The position numbers and the translations under genes are program-made. A stretch of DNA of 64,000 nucleotides, from assembly GCA_963932545.1 (NCBI GenBank), contig CAWVRH010000005.1, positions 1 through 64,000 of the forward strand, written 5' to 3'. Below the pieces are notes generated by a model. That model worked only from the letters and a program-made list of their open reading frames with translations. It was not told where the DNA came from and searched no databases. This DNA comes from UBA8337 sp963932545. GTDB taxonomy: Bacteria; Pseudomonadota; Alphaproteobacteria; RS24. Of the stretch, positions 17,101 through 24,158 are shown in pieces. Each line of letters starts with the position of its first letter. The first letter of the stretch is position 1.

Positions 17101-17586
17101 GCCCGGTTCCATGACGGTCGAGCAGCGGCTGTAGCCATTGCTAGATAGAAAAGCGGTGAAGGCTTCTAAGTCCAATATTTGGCCGGGGCGCAAAGAAAAC
17201 GATAATTTGCTTATCTGGTCGCGCGCGGGCAAGCGTTGCGCTGCCGCCGATACTGTGGTGATGACAACATGGGGGCTTCCTGCCAAGGGCGCCAGACTGG
17301 CCAGCGAGGCCATGCGTTCCGACATAACCGAGACTTGCGGCGACAGTCGGTCGAACGGCAGGCAATCCCAAGCGGGGATGTGGACTTGCGCCACATCGGG
17401 AGCGAAAAACGCCAACATATTGCGCATAGCCGCCGCGGCCGAGGCATCGCGGGCAATATACACCACGCGATCGCCCGCAAGGCGTGCCAAATCGGCTAGC
17501 ACCATTGGTTGATAGCCCTCTGGCGCGCCACCTATGTGCAGCGTTCCTTCGGCTTCAACCAGCGTTTTATAGAGTTCTTGGGTCAC
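14110..17586 (-). CDS. mfd: Transcription-repair coupling factor Mfd
   Basis: 1158 residues, the usual length. In order: UvrB-like N-terminal module that binds UvrA, the RNA-polymerase interaction domain (GDHVVHVEHGIGRFEG near 500), a RecG-like translocase (Walker A GDVGFGKTEV, DEEQ box, TATPIPRTLQ, QMRGRVGRS) and a C-terminal TRCF domain. Mfd pushes stalled RNA polymerase off lesions and recruits UvrA, which is encoded at 46043. The start is GTG. sdhE lies upstream with a 42-base gap. Confidence 0.96.
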   Translation of the reverse strand: MTQELYKTLVEAEGTLHIGGAPEGYQPMVLADLARLAGDRVVYIARDASAAAAMRNMLAFFAPDVAQVHIPAWDCLPFDRLSPQVSVMSERMASLASLAPLAGSPHVVITTVSAAAQRLPARDQISKLSFSLRPGQILDLEAFTAFLSSNGYSRCSTVMEPGDYAIRGGIVDLFAPGAEDPVRLDLFGDTLESLRPFAAETQRTIGQLHALELTAAGEIHLDEEAIQRFRRGYVQQFGTVMDEDPLYTAISDGVRHQGMEHWLPLFQDTLETIFDHCGTCLYVTDTQINNAYNDRMAQIDDYYEARKEAREQAVNAGGRGGAGRRIIKPLPPEQLYLLEDEWKQRISELRWRPMSGFQHPESDPDKVNLQGREARNFAAERKQEAINLFDAVVAHMQAEPAAGRRMIMVASSRGAQDRLSTLLREHGSDVLPVLETWQDLAAGKSAVMAICGMETGFTNDTLSVLTEQDILGDRIVRRPGRKKAENFLTEATSLTPGDHVVHVEHGIGRFEGLQTLDVGGAPHDCLRLIYHGDSRLFLPVENIELLSRFGGDDISVTLDKIGGVAWQMRKARLKEKLHIIAGELIKTAAERAMRKGEKLLPEVGLYDEFAARFPFEETDDQLDAIEAVVDDMASGRPMDRLICGDVGFGKTEVGLRATFVAAMAGRQVAIIAPTTLLARQHAKTFRERFSGMPVEIRELSRLVPTSEASETKLGLKSGAVDIVIGTHALLAKNIEFQRLGLVIVDEEQHFGVVHKERLKTLRAEVHMLTLTATPIPRTLQMALTGVRDLSIIATPPVDRLAVRTYVTPFDPVGIREALLREKYRAGQSFIVVPRIADLTEISEFLEQNVPELKYVIAHGQMAGAELEARMNAFYDGQYDTLLSTSIIESGLDIPSANTIIIHRADMFGLAQLYQMRGRVGRSKTRAYGYLTYNETKGLTENSEKRLKVMQSLDSLGAGFNLASYDLDLRGAGNLVGEEQSGHIKEVGFELYQAMLEEVVAERQGEKTDESWSPQINAGISVLIPEPYVPELDLRMGLYRRLSSMTERQDIDAFAAELIDRFGDLPEEVRHLLAVLSIKIDCFAAGIQKIDVGPKGAAVVFRKQTFSNPDKLIAYVAEHTERVKIRPDQSLVFRAKCEDADARLKIAGNVAARLAELAA

Positions 17587-17628
17587 GCAGGCCTCGTTCA
17601 GTTTGGTTTTGTAAAATGCAGTAGAGGC

Positions 17629-17886
17629 TTAAACGTAGTCCAGGCTAAGCAAATGGTCTAGCAAGGGCGAACGTATCTCTTCTGGCACGGTGTCGCGCCC
17701 CGTGGCCCAAGCGAATAACTTGTCGTCTGCCAGATCCAGAATACGTTGGTAGTCTTCGATATCCGCGTCTGGCAGGTCTGGCAATACGGTTTCGGCAAAC
17801 TTGGTGAAGATAATATCCATTTCCTTAATGCCCCGATGGTTCGAGCGGAAATATAGTTTGCGGCGGACGGCGTCGAGCTGGTGCAT
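17629..17886 (-). CDS. sdhE: FAD assembly factor SdhE
   Basis: 85 residues from ATG 17886, with AGAGGAA eight bases upstream; a TTG seven codons earlier lacks this. The RGxxE motif (HRGIKEMD) and the YQRIL...DD..LFAWATGR helix pattern identify SdhE/Sdh5. It helps attach FAD covalently to the succinate dehydrogenase flavoprotein in the cytoplasm. The gene is divergent from recG and upstream of mfd, the usual alphaproteobacterial arrangement. Confidence 0.9.
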   Translation of the reverse strand: MHQLDAVRRKLYFRSNHRGIKEMDIIFTKFAETVLPDLPDADIEDYQRILDLADDKLFAWATGRDTVPEEIRSPLLDHLLSLDYV

Positions 17887-18046
17887 GATGTCAAATTCCT
17901 CTTTCAAGCGTTTTATAGCAGACCCTCGGGGTTTGTCACCCGACAGACTGTCGCTGTTGTCGCTTCCGATGATGGTCAGCGTACTATATCCATATAGGTG
18001 GATTTGTGTGATAGACTATGCCCAATGTTCGTTTTATGGAGGTGGC

Positions 18047-20128
18047 ATGCGCCCTAGCTCTCTCACGCCCCTGTTTAAAGATGCCACCACTCTGCCCGGC
18101 ATTGGGCCCAAGCTAGGCAAATTGCTGTCTGAGTTTACCGGCGACAAAATTATCGACCTTCTGCACCACCTGCCCTCCAATCTCATCGATCGGCAATACC
18201 GCCCGCCTTTGGATGAAGCCGAAGATGGCCATATCGCCACTTTTGAAGTGGAAGTGGTGAAACATGAGGTGCCGCCTCGGCGCAATTTGCCGTATCGAAT
18301 TTTATGTCGCAATGACAGCGGGTTTCTCTCTCTCGTGTTTTTCCGCGCGCGCGGCGACTGGCTAACCAAAGCCATGCCCGAAGGCGCAACGCGCATTGTC
18401 TCTGGGCGGGTGGAGCGGTTTCGCGATAATTTACAAATTGTCCACCCCGACCACATGTTGCCCAAGCCCGCTTTTGAGGCGCTACCAATTATCGAGCCGA
18501 TCTATCCGTTAACCGCGGGGTTATCGGCTAAAATTTTAATGAAGGCGATACAAGCCGCCCTGCCCGATTTGCCGGAGCTGGCGGAATGGCAGGAAGAAAA
18601 TTGGCTGCGGAAACAAAAATGGCCAAGCTGGCAGGACGCCGTCAAACAGGCGCATCGCCCTGAAACGCAGGATGCGCTAGACCCGCAGCATCCGGCACGG
18701 GCGCGTTTGGCTTATGATGAATTATTGGCGCATCAACTGGTTCTGGCCTTGGTGCGGCGCCAACGTCGTCAAATGGCCGGACGGGCTTACCCAGAGGTTG
18801 GGGTTTTATCCGAGAAATTACGCACGCTTTTGCCGTTTGCCTTAACCGGCTCGCAAGAACAAGCGGTGGCCGATATTCGCGCCGATATGGCCGAGCCGGT
18901 TCGCATGTTGCGGCTTTTGCAAGGCGATGTCGGCAGCGGTAAAACCGTGGTGGCCGTGATGGCTATGTTGCAGGCGGTCGAAAGCGGCGCGCAAGCCGCG
19001 CTGATGGCTCCGACTGAAATATTGGCGCGCCAACACGGTGAAACTTTGGGCCCATGGCTGGATGCCTTGGGCGTGCGTTGGCAACTGATGACTGCGCGCA
19101 ACAAAGGCAAAACTCGCAAAGAGAGCTTGGCCGCTTTGGCCGACGGTGACGTACAAATTGCCATTGGGACACATGCTTTGTTTCAAGATGATGTGGCTTT
19201 CGCTGACTTGGGGCTTGCGGTGGTGGACGAGCAGCACCGGTTTGGCGTGCAACAACGCATGGCTTTGTCGTCGAAAGGCGAAGGCGTGGATGTTTTGGTG
19301 ATGACCGCGACCCCTATTCCGCGCACGCTGACACTGACCGCCTATGGCGATATGGATGTCTCGCAGATGCCAGATAAACCGCCAGGGCGCCTGCCGATTG
19401 ACACGCGGGTAATCTCTATGGATCGATATAGCGATGTCGCTCAAGGACTGGGCAATGCGATGCATGAAGGCGCGCGTATTTATTGGGTTTGTCCTCTGGT
19501 TAGCGAGAACGAACTGGTGGATTTGGCGGCAGCCGAAGATCGCGCCAAAGCGCTGCAGCAACTATATGGCGATAAGGTTGGGCTGGTGCATGGGCAAATG
19601 CGCGCCGCCGAAAAAGATGCCGTGATGGCGAAGTTCATTGCTGGCGAGATAAGCATTCTCGTGGCTACAACCGTTATTGAGGTAGGTGTGAATGTGCCCG
19701 AGGCGACGGTGATCGTCATCGAACACGCGGAGCGTTTTGGTCTGGCGCAATTGCATCAGCTGCGCGGGCGGGTTGGCCGTGGGCTCGATAAATCGAGCTG
19801 CGTGCTGCTCTATCGCGGGCCGTTGGGCGAAACCTCCAAGGCTCGGCTTTCCATCATGCGCGATACGGAAGATGGCTTTCGGATTGCAGAAGAGGATTTA
19901 CGTTTACGCGGTGCCGGCGAAGTTTTGGGCACGCGGCAAAGCGGCCTGCCTTTGTTTCGTTTGGCTAATTTAGAGGCTCATTCAGACTTGCTGCCTGCTG
20001 TGCATGACGATGTGAAATTGCTATTGGAGCGCGACCCGCAATTGGATAGTGCGAGGGGCAAAGCCTTACGCACCCTGCTCTATTTATTTCGTCGCGATGA
20101 GGCGATACGGTTTTTGCAGTCTGGCTAG
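18047..20128 (+). CDS. recG: ATP-dependent DNA helicase RecG
   Basis: 693 residues from ATG 18047, preceded by GGAGGTGGC; the frame stays open upstream into sdhE but has no better start. Order: OB-fold wedge domain (about 60-160), helicase domain 1 with GDVGSGKTVVAV and DEQHRFGVQQR, TATPIPRTL, helicase domain 2 with HQLRGRVGRG, and the C-terminal TRG region (RLRGAGEVLGTRQSG). RecG remodels stalled replication forks and Holliday junctions. The gene converges on the DUF502 gene with a 10-base gap. Confidence 0.96.
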   Translation: MRPSSLTPLFKDATTLPGIGPKLGKLLSEFTGDKIIDLLHHLPSNLIDRQYRPPLDEAEDGHIATFEVEVVKHEVPPRRNLPYRILCRNDSGFLSLVFFRARGDWLTKAMPEGATRIVSGRVERFRDNLQIVHPDHMLPKPAFEALPIIEPIYPLTAGLSAKILMKAIQAALPDLPELAEWQEENWLRKQKWPSWQDAVKQAHRPETQDALDPQHPARARLAYDELLAHQLVLALVRRQRRQMAGRAYPEVGVLSEKLRTLLPFALTGSQEQAVADIRADMAEPVRMLRLLQGDVGSGKTVVAVMAMLQAVESGAQAALMAPTEILARQHGETLGPWLDALGVRWQLMTARNKGKTRKESLAALADGDVQIAIGTHALFQDDVAFADLGLAVVDEQHRFGVQQRMALSSKGEGVDVLVMTATPIPRTLTLTAYGDMDVSQMPDKPPGRLPIDTRVISMDRYSDVAQGLGNAMHEGARIYWVCPLVSENELVDLAAAEDRAKALQQLYGDKVGLVHGQMRAAEKDAVMAKFIAGEISILVATTVIEVGVNVPEATVIVIEHAERFGLAQLHQLRGRVGRGLDKSSCVLLYRGPLGETSKARLSIMRDTEDGFRIAEEDLRLRGAGEVLGTRQSGLPLFRLANLEAHSDLLPAVHDDVKLLLERDPQLDSARGKALRTLLYLFRRDEAIRFLQSG

Positions 20129-20138
20129 GCCGTAAAAT

Positions 20139-20795
20139 TTAAGAAGAACGAGCCGGCTCGTCATTGGCAATGCCAGCAGAGATAACCATACGCGCGCCAT
20201 CTTCTACCGTCATATCGAGAATGGTCAGCTCATCTTCGGGCACGAAAAGCAAAAATCCAGAAGTCGGGTTCGGTGTCGTCGGCAGAAATACCCCAATCAT
20301 CTTTTTACCCGTGGCGCTATTGATGCGCGGATCGGCGGCTTTGGTAACAAAGGCAATCGCATGCAGGCCTTTGCGAGGGTATTCGATGAGGGCTACATCT
20401 TGAAAGGCGGAACCATCCTCGCTGACGGCGGTTTGAAACACTTGCTTCAACATCGTGTAGAGAGCCCCTGCCATAGGGATTTTGCGTATCAAACGGTCGG
20501 AGGCCCGCAATAAAAACTGCCCAAGGAAGTTCGCGGTCAAGCCGCCAATCACCGTGAGCAGCAGCAAAGCCAAGACAAGCCCGACGCCTGGCACGTCGAC
20601 CGGAAAATAAGTTGTCGGCCAATAGACCTTTGGAATGAGCGGGCGAAAATAGCCGTCGAGAAAATTGACAAACCATAAAGCCAAGTAAAACGTAATATAA
20701 ATAGGCGCGGTAATCACCAGTCCGGTTAGGAAATAGGTACGCAAAGCGCCTAAAAAGGTGCGTCGTTTCTTGGGAGGGTTTTGTGTTTGGCTCAT
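20139..20795 (-). CDS. DUF502 family membrane protein
   Basis: 218 residues, two transmembrane helices (about 17-45, YFLTGLVITAPIYITFYLAL, and 68-92, VGLVLALLLLTVIGGLTANF), then a soluble C-terminal region with FVTKAADPR and FLPTTPNPTSGFLLFVP, both hallmarks of DUF502. The function is unknown; proteins of the family sit in the inner membrane. In Alphaproteobacteria it commonly neighbours recG and mfd, as here. The ATG is normal. Confidence 0.9.
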   Translation of the reverse strand: MSQTQNPPKKRRTFLGALRTYFLTGLVITAPIYITFYLALWFVNFLDGYFRPLIPKVYWPTTYFPVDVPGVGLVLALLLLTVIGGLTANFLGQFLLRASDRLIRKIPMAGALYTMLKQVFQTAVSEDGSAFQDVALIEYPRKGLHAIAFVTKAADPRINSATGKKMIGVFLPTTPNPTSGFLLFVPEDELTILDMTVEDGARMVISAGIANDEPARSS

Positions 20796-20863
20796 AAACC
20801 AGTATGCGTTGATTCCAGCCTGTCTTGGCTAAAAAATACGCGCCGGATTGAGCGCCGAAGAGG

Positions 20864-21496
20864 CTAGATAATGTCGATAGAGGTGGTCAGCTCAATGCCG
20901 TCGAAACTGTCAACCGAGCCATCGAGCAAATCTTCGAGGGTCGAAAAGGACGTGGACTCAAGTGTGGTTAAGGCCGTGACAAAATTAATCGTCAGGTTGG
21001 AGCCGCCAGCGAAAGTGAGGAGAACCCCATCGTTATCTCCATCGCTATCGGGGTCGAGGAAACTGATGGTAATCTCATCATCGCTACTGTCCAAGAGGGT
21101 GTCGTCGCCTCTCACGCCTGTGTCGAAAGTGGCGAGGTCTGTGATGGGGTTATCGTGGATGTCGATTAAGACCAATTTATCCACGCCGCGTTCAAACTGC
21201 ACAATCGTATCGTCGCCATCTTGGCCCACCCAATTTACGCCATCGCCGCCGGAATCATACCGATAGAGAACCCTGTCGGCCCCGGCTCCCGATGTCACTT
21301 GTGCGCCACCTAGAACGACGCCTCCGCCCCCGCCACAAGCTGCCAACAGGCCAGCAATGAGTGGGCTAAGCATCGCGCCTTCTTTGCGAAACTTATGCAG
21401 CGGTAATTTCTCACCGCTATAAACTTGGGAAAACGAAGTTGCGTTCAGCAAACAATTTTTAAGTGTCGTCAATGAGAGAAGGTGATTAAAAAACAT
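20864..21496 (-). CDS. RTX-like acidic secreted protein with internal lipobox
   Basis: 210 residues; CAGGATAAAA supports ATG 21496. A lipobox-like LAAC (C54) followed by five glycines lies after a basic stretch (HKFRKEG). A second start at 21373 with AGAAGG would give a compact lipoprotein signal. The remainder is Asp/Gly-rich; residues ~72-113 (ADRVLYRY...DGDDTIVQFERGVDKLVLIDI) resemble the calcium-binding C-terminal region of RTX/serralysin proteins. No protease or adhesin domain is present and no type I exporter is nearby. It is probably a small cell-surface or secreted protein; its role is unknown. Confidence 0.6.
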   Translation of the reverse strand: MFFNHLLSLTTLKNCLLNATSFSQVYSGEKLPLHKFRKEGAMLSPLIAGLLAACGGGGGVVLGGAQVTSGAGADRVLYRYDSGGDGVNWVGQDGDDTIVQFERGVDKLVLIDIHDNPITDLATFDTGVRGDDTLLDSSDDEITISFLDPDSDGDNDGVLLTFAGGSNLTINFVTALTTLESTSFSTLEDLLDGSVDSFDGIELTTSIDII

Positions 21497-21857
21497 AATT
21501 TTTATCCTGTTGGTTGGTTGACCGTTATTATTTTTTGTCCTGCACCTTACGAAAAAATCGAGATAAATTCGGCGCTTTCTCCAAATCTATCTCGCGCACA
21601 TTAAGTTTTCGTTAGCGCAGCTCGCGCTTACAATTTTTGAGTGTCGTTTTACAAACAGCCGCAAGGGACTTGGTTGCTAAGGTTTTCTTGTTTCTTTTTC
21701 CTAAGCCTAAACTTATCTCAGTCACAATAAGCTGCAATACTGTTTTTTTTTATTTGACTGAAGGAAAATAAGTTAACTATGCCTAGAGCGACGTCCTAAT
21801 GCGTGAAGGCTGTTCTCTTCTCTTGCCTAGCCGCAGGCATAATGGCAGGCTCCGTAA
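21497..21857 (+). other. 361-base intergenic region between divergent genes
   Basis: AT-rich, with no supportable reading frame. A short hairpin is present (GTTAGCGC 21611-21618 and GCGCTTAC 21624-21631, one mismatch), followed on the plus strand by AATTTTTG; it could end a short plus-strand transcript. A TTGACT at 21754 has only a poor -10 17 bases on. It must hold promoters for both flanking genes, but I cannot place them reliably. Confidence 0.4.
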
Positions 21858-22868
21858 ATGATGAAAAAAACCGATACATCGATGGGGAAAATGGACGACA
21901 GCCGTTTTGAAGCGCAAATCGACGCGCTTTGCCGCACACAATATGGCGCAAGTGTTGCAAATTTAAAGCGCTTGTCTGGCGGAGCGAGCCAAGAGAGCTG
22001 GCAGTTTATTTGTGATGGCAAGGCCTATGTTTTACGGCGAAACCCGGGTGGCCAAAGCACTTCGAAAAACGCGCTGCCAAAGGCCTCGGAAGCTGCGGTT
22101 ATCGACGCCGCAGCCGCTGCTGGAATCGCCGTGCCGCGTGTCTCTTATATATGCGCACCATCCGACGATATTGGCGAAGCCTATGTGATGGACTTTATTC
22201 AGGGGGAAACCATTGCTCGAAAAATTTTGCGCAACGCTGAATTTGATACCGTGCGCCCAATTCTTGCGAGCCAATGCGGAGACGTTCTTGCCAACCTGCA
22301 TCAGATAGATGTATCGACCCTGCCCGACTTGCCGCATAGCGACGCGACTGGGGAGCTGGAAAAATACACCGAGTTTTTGCACCAACATAAGCAGCCGCAC
22401 CCTGTGTTTGAGTTAGCCGTTAAATGGCTGTCCGATAACCTACCGCCCGCCCGCGCGCCGGTTTTGGTGCATGGCGATTTTCGCAATGGCAATATTATCG
22501 TTTCGCCCGAAGATGGGTTGGTCGCTTTGCTCGATTGGGAGTTAACACACATTGGCGATCCGATGGAAGATATCGGCTGGCCATGTGTTCCCTCTTGGCG
22601 CTTTGGTCAACACCATTTGCCGGTCGGGGGCTTTGGTCAGCGCGACGCGTTTTATGCTGCCTATCGCGCCCACGGCGGCGAGGTGGACGAAGCCTCGGCG
22701 CGCTTTTGGGAAATTCTTGGAACGCTCAAATGGGGCATTATGTGTGCGGTACTGATGAGCAGCACCTTTGAAAGCGGCGCCGATGCCTCCGTCGAGCGTG
22801 GCTCCATTGGCCGGCGCTCGTCGGAAACCGAGATTGATCTTTTACGCATGTTATTGGAGCAAGACTGA
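21858..22868 (+). CDS. Phosphotransferase family protein (APH/choline kinase fold)
   Basis: 336 residues. The kinase core shows a nucleotide-loop region (LSGGASQESW), the catalytic HGDFRNGNII near 204 and the metal Asp in LLDWELTHIGDPMEDIGW. Aminoglycoside-phosphotransferase-like proteins of this type usually accompany acyl-CoA dehydrogenases and may phosphorylate hydroxyacyl groups, as in ACAD10/11; antibiotic resistance is unlikely. It overlaps the DUF6285 gene by one base. Two ATGs lie in tandem at 21858 and 21861; a weak AGG precedes them. Confidence 0.87.
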   Translation: MMKKTDTSMGKMDDSRFEAQIDALCRTQYGASVANLKRLSGGASQESWQFICDGKAYVLRRNPGGQSTSKNALPKASEAAVIDAAAAAGIAVPRVSYICAPSDDIGEAYVMDFIQGETIARKILRNAEFDTVRPILASQCGDVLANLHQIDVSTLPDLPHSDATGELEKYTEFLHQHKQPHPVFELAVKWLSDNLPPARAPVLVHGDFRNGNIIVSPEDGLVALLDWELTHIGDPMEDIGWPCVPSWRFGQHHLPVGGFGQRDAFYAAYRAHGGEVDEASARFWEILGTLKWGIMCAVLMSSTFESGADASVERGSIGRRSSETEIDLLRMLLEQD

Positions 22869-23275
22869 TGCAAGACCGTCCCCTCGCTAACGATTTACTG
22901 GCTGCCGTTCGTCGTTTTTTGACCGACACAGCCATGCCGCAATTACAAGGCCATGCCGCTTTCAGCGCGCGGGTAGCGGGAAATGTGTTGGATATTCTGG
23001 CTCGCGAAATGGCTCTTGCGCCTGGGTTTCAAAAAGCCGAGACCCGGCGGTTGAGAGAGCTGCTGGATATCGCGCCAGAGGGGAATGTGGATTTGCTGGA
23101 TTTAAACCGACAGTTATGTTCCAAAATTGCATCGGGTGAGATAAATTTATCCTCGCCGGGCTTGCGCGATCATCTCATCAAGGTCAGCATGGGAAAGCTT
23201 GCGATAGACCAGCCCCGGTATCAGGGGTACAAGACGGCACAAGCAAATAACTGGTCTGAAGAAGAATCGAAATAA
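22868..23275 (+). CDS. DUF6285 family protein
   Basis: 135 residues, mostly helical (DLLAAVRRFL, RVAGNVLDILAREM, LRDHLIKVSMGKLAIDQPRY). This small protein is a usual partner of APH-type phosphotransferases in acyl-CoA dehydrogenase clusters. Its function is not known. The stop-start overlap with the upstream gene (TGATG) points to tight coupling and probably a complex. Here the acyl-CoA dehydrogenase that normally follows is missing. Confidence 0.75.
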   Translation: MQDRPLANDLLAAVRRFLTDTAMPQLQGHAAFSARVAGNVLDILAREMALAPGFQKAETRRLRELLDIAPEGNVDLLDLNRQLCSKIASGEINLSSPGLRDHLIKVSMGKLAIDQPRYQGYKTAQANNWSEEESK

Positions 23276-23346
23276 GCTGTTTTCGTGTAAACTTAAGTAA
23301 CTTTAACGGTCGTGCTAGCGGCCACATAAAAGAGAAGAACTAATCC

Positions 23347-23445
23347 ATGTATAAAATTATTCTCCCAATTGCCCTAAGCCTCGCACTTGCTGGCTGTGGC
23401 ATTCCTTTTATCGATATTGATATTCCGTTTATTCCAGGAATTTAA
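23347..23445 (+). CDS. 32-residue small lipoprotein
   Basis: The reading frame is MYKIILPIALSLALAGC, then GIPFIDIDIPFIPGI. Residues 1-16 form a textbook lipoprotein signal: Lys at 3, a hydrophobic core, and LAGC with C17 as the lipidated residue. The mature peptide is only 16 residues and repeats Ile-Pro-Phe-Ile/Ile-Asp. A GAGAAG lies about 11 bases upstream. It follows the DUF6285 gene by 71 bases and converges with the DCC-family gene (stops 6 bases apart). The function is unknown; it is too short for default gene callers. Confidence 0.65.
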   Translation: MYKIILPIALSLALAGCGIPFIDIDIPFIPGI

Positions 23446-23451
23446 TCGCCA

Positions 23452-23826
23452 TTAAATATCGCATGTCTGGCGCAAGTACCTTTTGTACAGCCATGGCGCG
23501 ATAACGTGATTATAGATTAGGCCGATCCCGCTTCGCAGGATCGGCCAATTTATTAGGTAAGCCAAATATTTAAATTTCGGCAGACGCAACCAAAGCGCAA
23601 TAAAAGCCTCCACGCCTTGCAGCATCTCCTCGCCCTGATGCGCATGGATGGAAGATAATAGCGTCTCGCGCGAGTAGCCCTCAGGCATCGCGCCGCTCGA
23701 CACATCTCGAAAACCAACGTTCTCTATTTTGTGCGTTTCAACCATGCGCTGATAGACAGCGACCTCCGGCCCGCACAAAGAACAGGCGCCATTAAAATAT
23801 ACGATGAGGGGTTCTAAATTAGCCAT
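23452..23826 (-). CDS. DCC family thiol-disulfide oxidoreductase-like protein (DUF393)
   Basis: 124 residues. The N-terminal strand ends in FNGACSLCGPEV, the DxxCxxC motif of DUF393 with the first Asp replaced by Asn. The middle (GAMPEGYSRETLLSSIHAHQGEEMLQGVEAFIALW) and the C-terminal LYKRYLR match the family. It is thought to be a cytoplasmic thiol-redox protein with a thioredoxin-like fold. The ATG overlaps the preceding stop (TAATG), so it is coupled to the upstream small gene. Confidence 0.85.
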   Translation of the reverse strand: MANLEPLIVYFNGACSLCGPEVAVYQRMVETHKIENVGFRDVSSGAMPEGYSRETLLSSIHAHQGEEMLQGVEAFIALWLRLPKFKYLAYLINWPILRSGIGLIYNHVIAPWLYKRYLRQTCDI

Positions 23827-24056
23827 TAGTTCAATGCGTCCCCAACAGCTTCGGGTTTGCCTTCGCGAAGCGCCACCAAGTATTCAATGATTAAGTCCCA
23901 AGCCTGCAAGGCTTCGACATCCCCTTGCGCGGCAAATTCAGCCGCACGCAACGTGGCCACAACCTCGGCGTCCTCACCATATTGCTGCGTTAGCGTTGCC
24001 ACCGCCTGCAACACTGTCTCGCGTAATTTCTTTTGGTCGTCTGTTAGCTTATCCAT
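23826..24056 (-). CDS. Small helical protein of unknown function
   Basis: 76 residues from ATG 24056; an in-frame start at 24122 would add 22 residues of unconvincing sequence. It is predicted all-helical and acidic (DKLTDDQKKLRETVLQAV, EVVATLRAAEFAAQG, LIIEYLVALREGKPEAVG), with no cysteine in the short form. I do not recognise it. Its stop overlaps the start of the DCC-family gene, which suggests a shared function. No strong ribosome site is visible. Confidence 0.6.
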   Translation of the reverse strand: MDKLTDDQKKLRETVLQAVATLTQQYGEDAEVVATLRAAEFAAQGDVEALQAWDLIIEYLVALREGKPEAVGDALN

Positions 24057-24158
24057 AAGATTTATATAGGTCGTCTGGCACGGATGGAAAGTCGACGGCG
24101 TTAGGCGACAGCCAGCCACCAAAAATCCATTTTTAGGTCTCCCAATCAGAACCCAAAT

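Noticed and set aside
20144..20162. ACGAGCCGGCTCGT palindrome near the recG and DUF502 ends as a terminator
   Set aside because: It is inside the last codons of the DUF502 gene and has no T-run on either strand.
21858..22868. Aminoglycoside resistance gene
   Set aside because: The pairing with a DUF6285 gene and the sequence type point to acyl-CoA-linked metabolism, not antibiotic modification.
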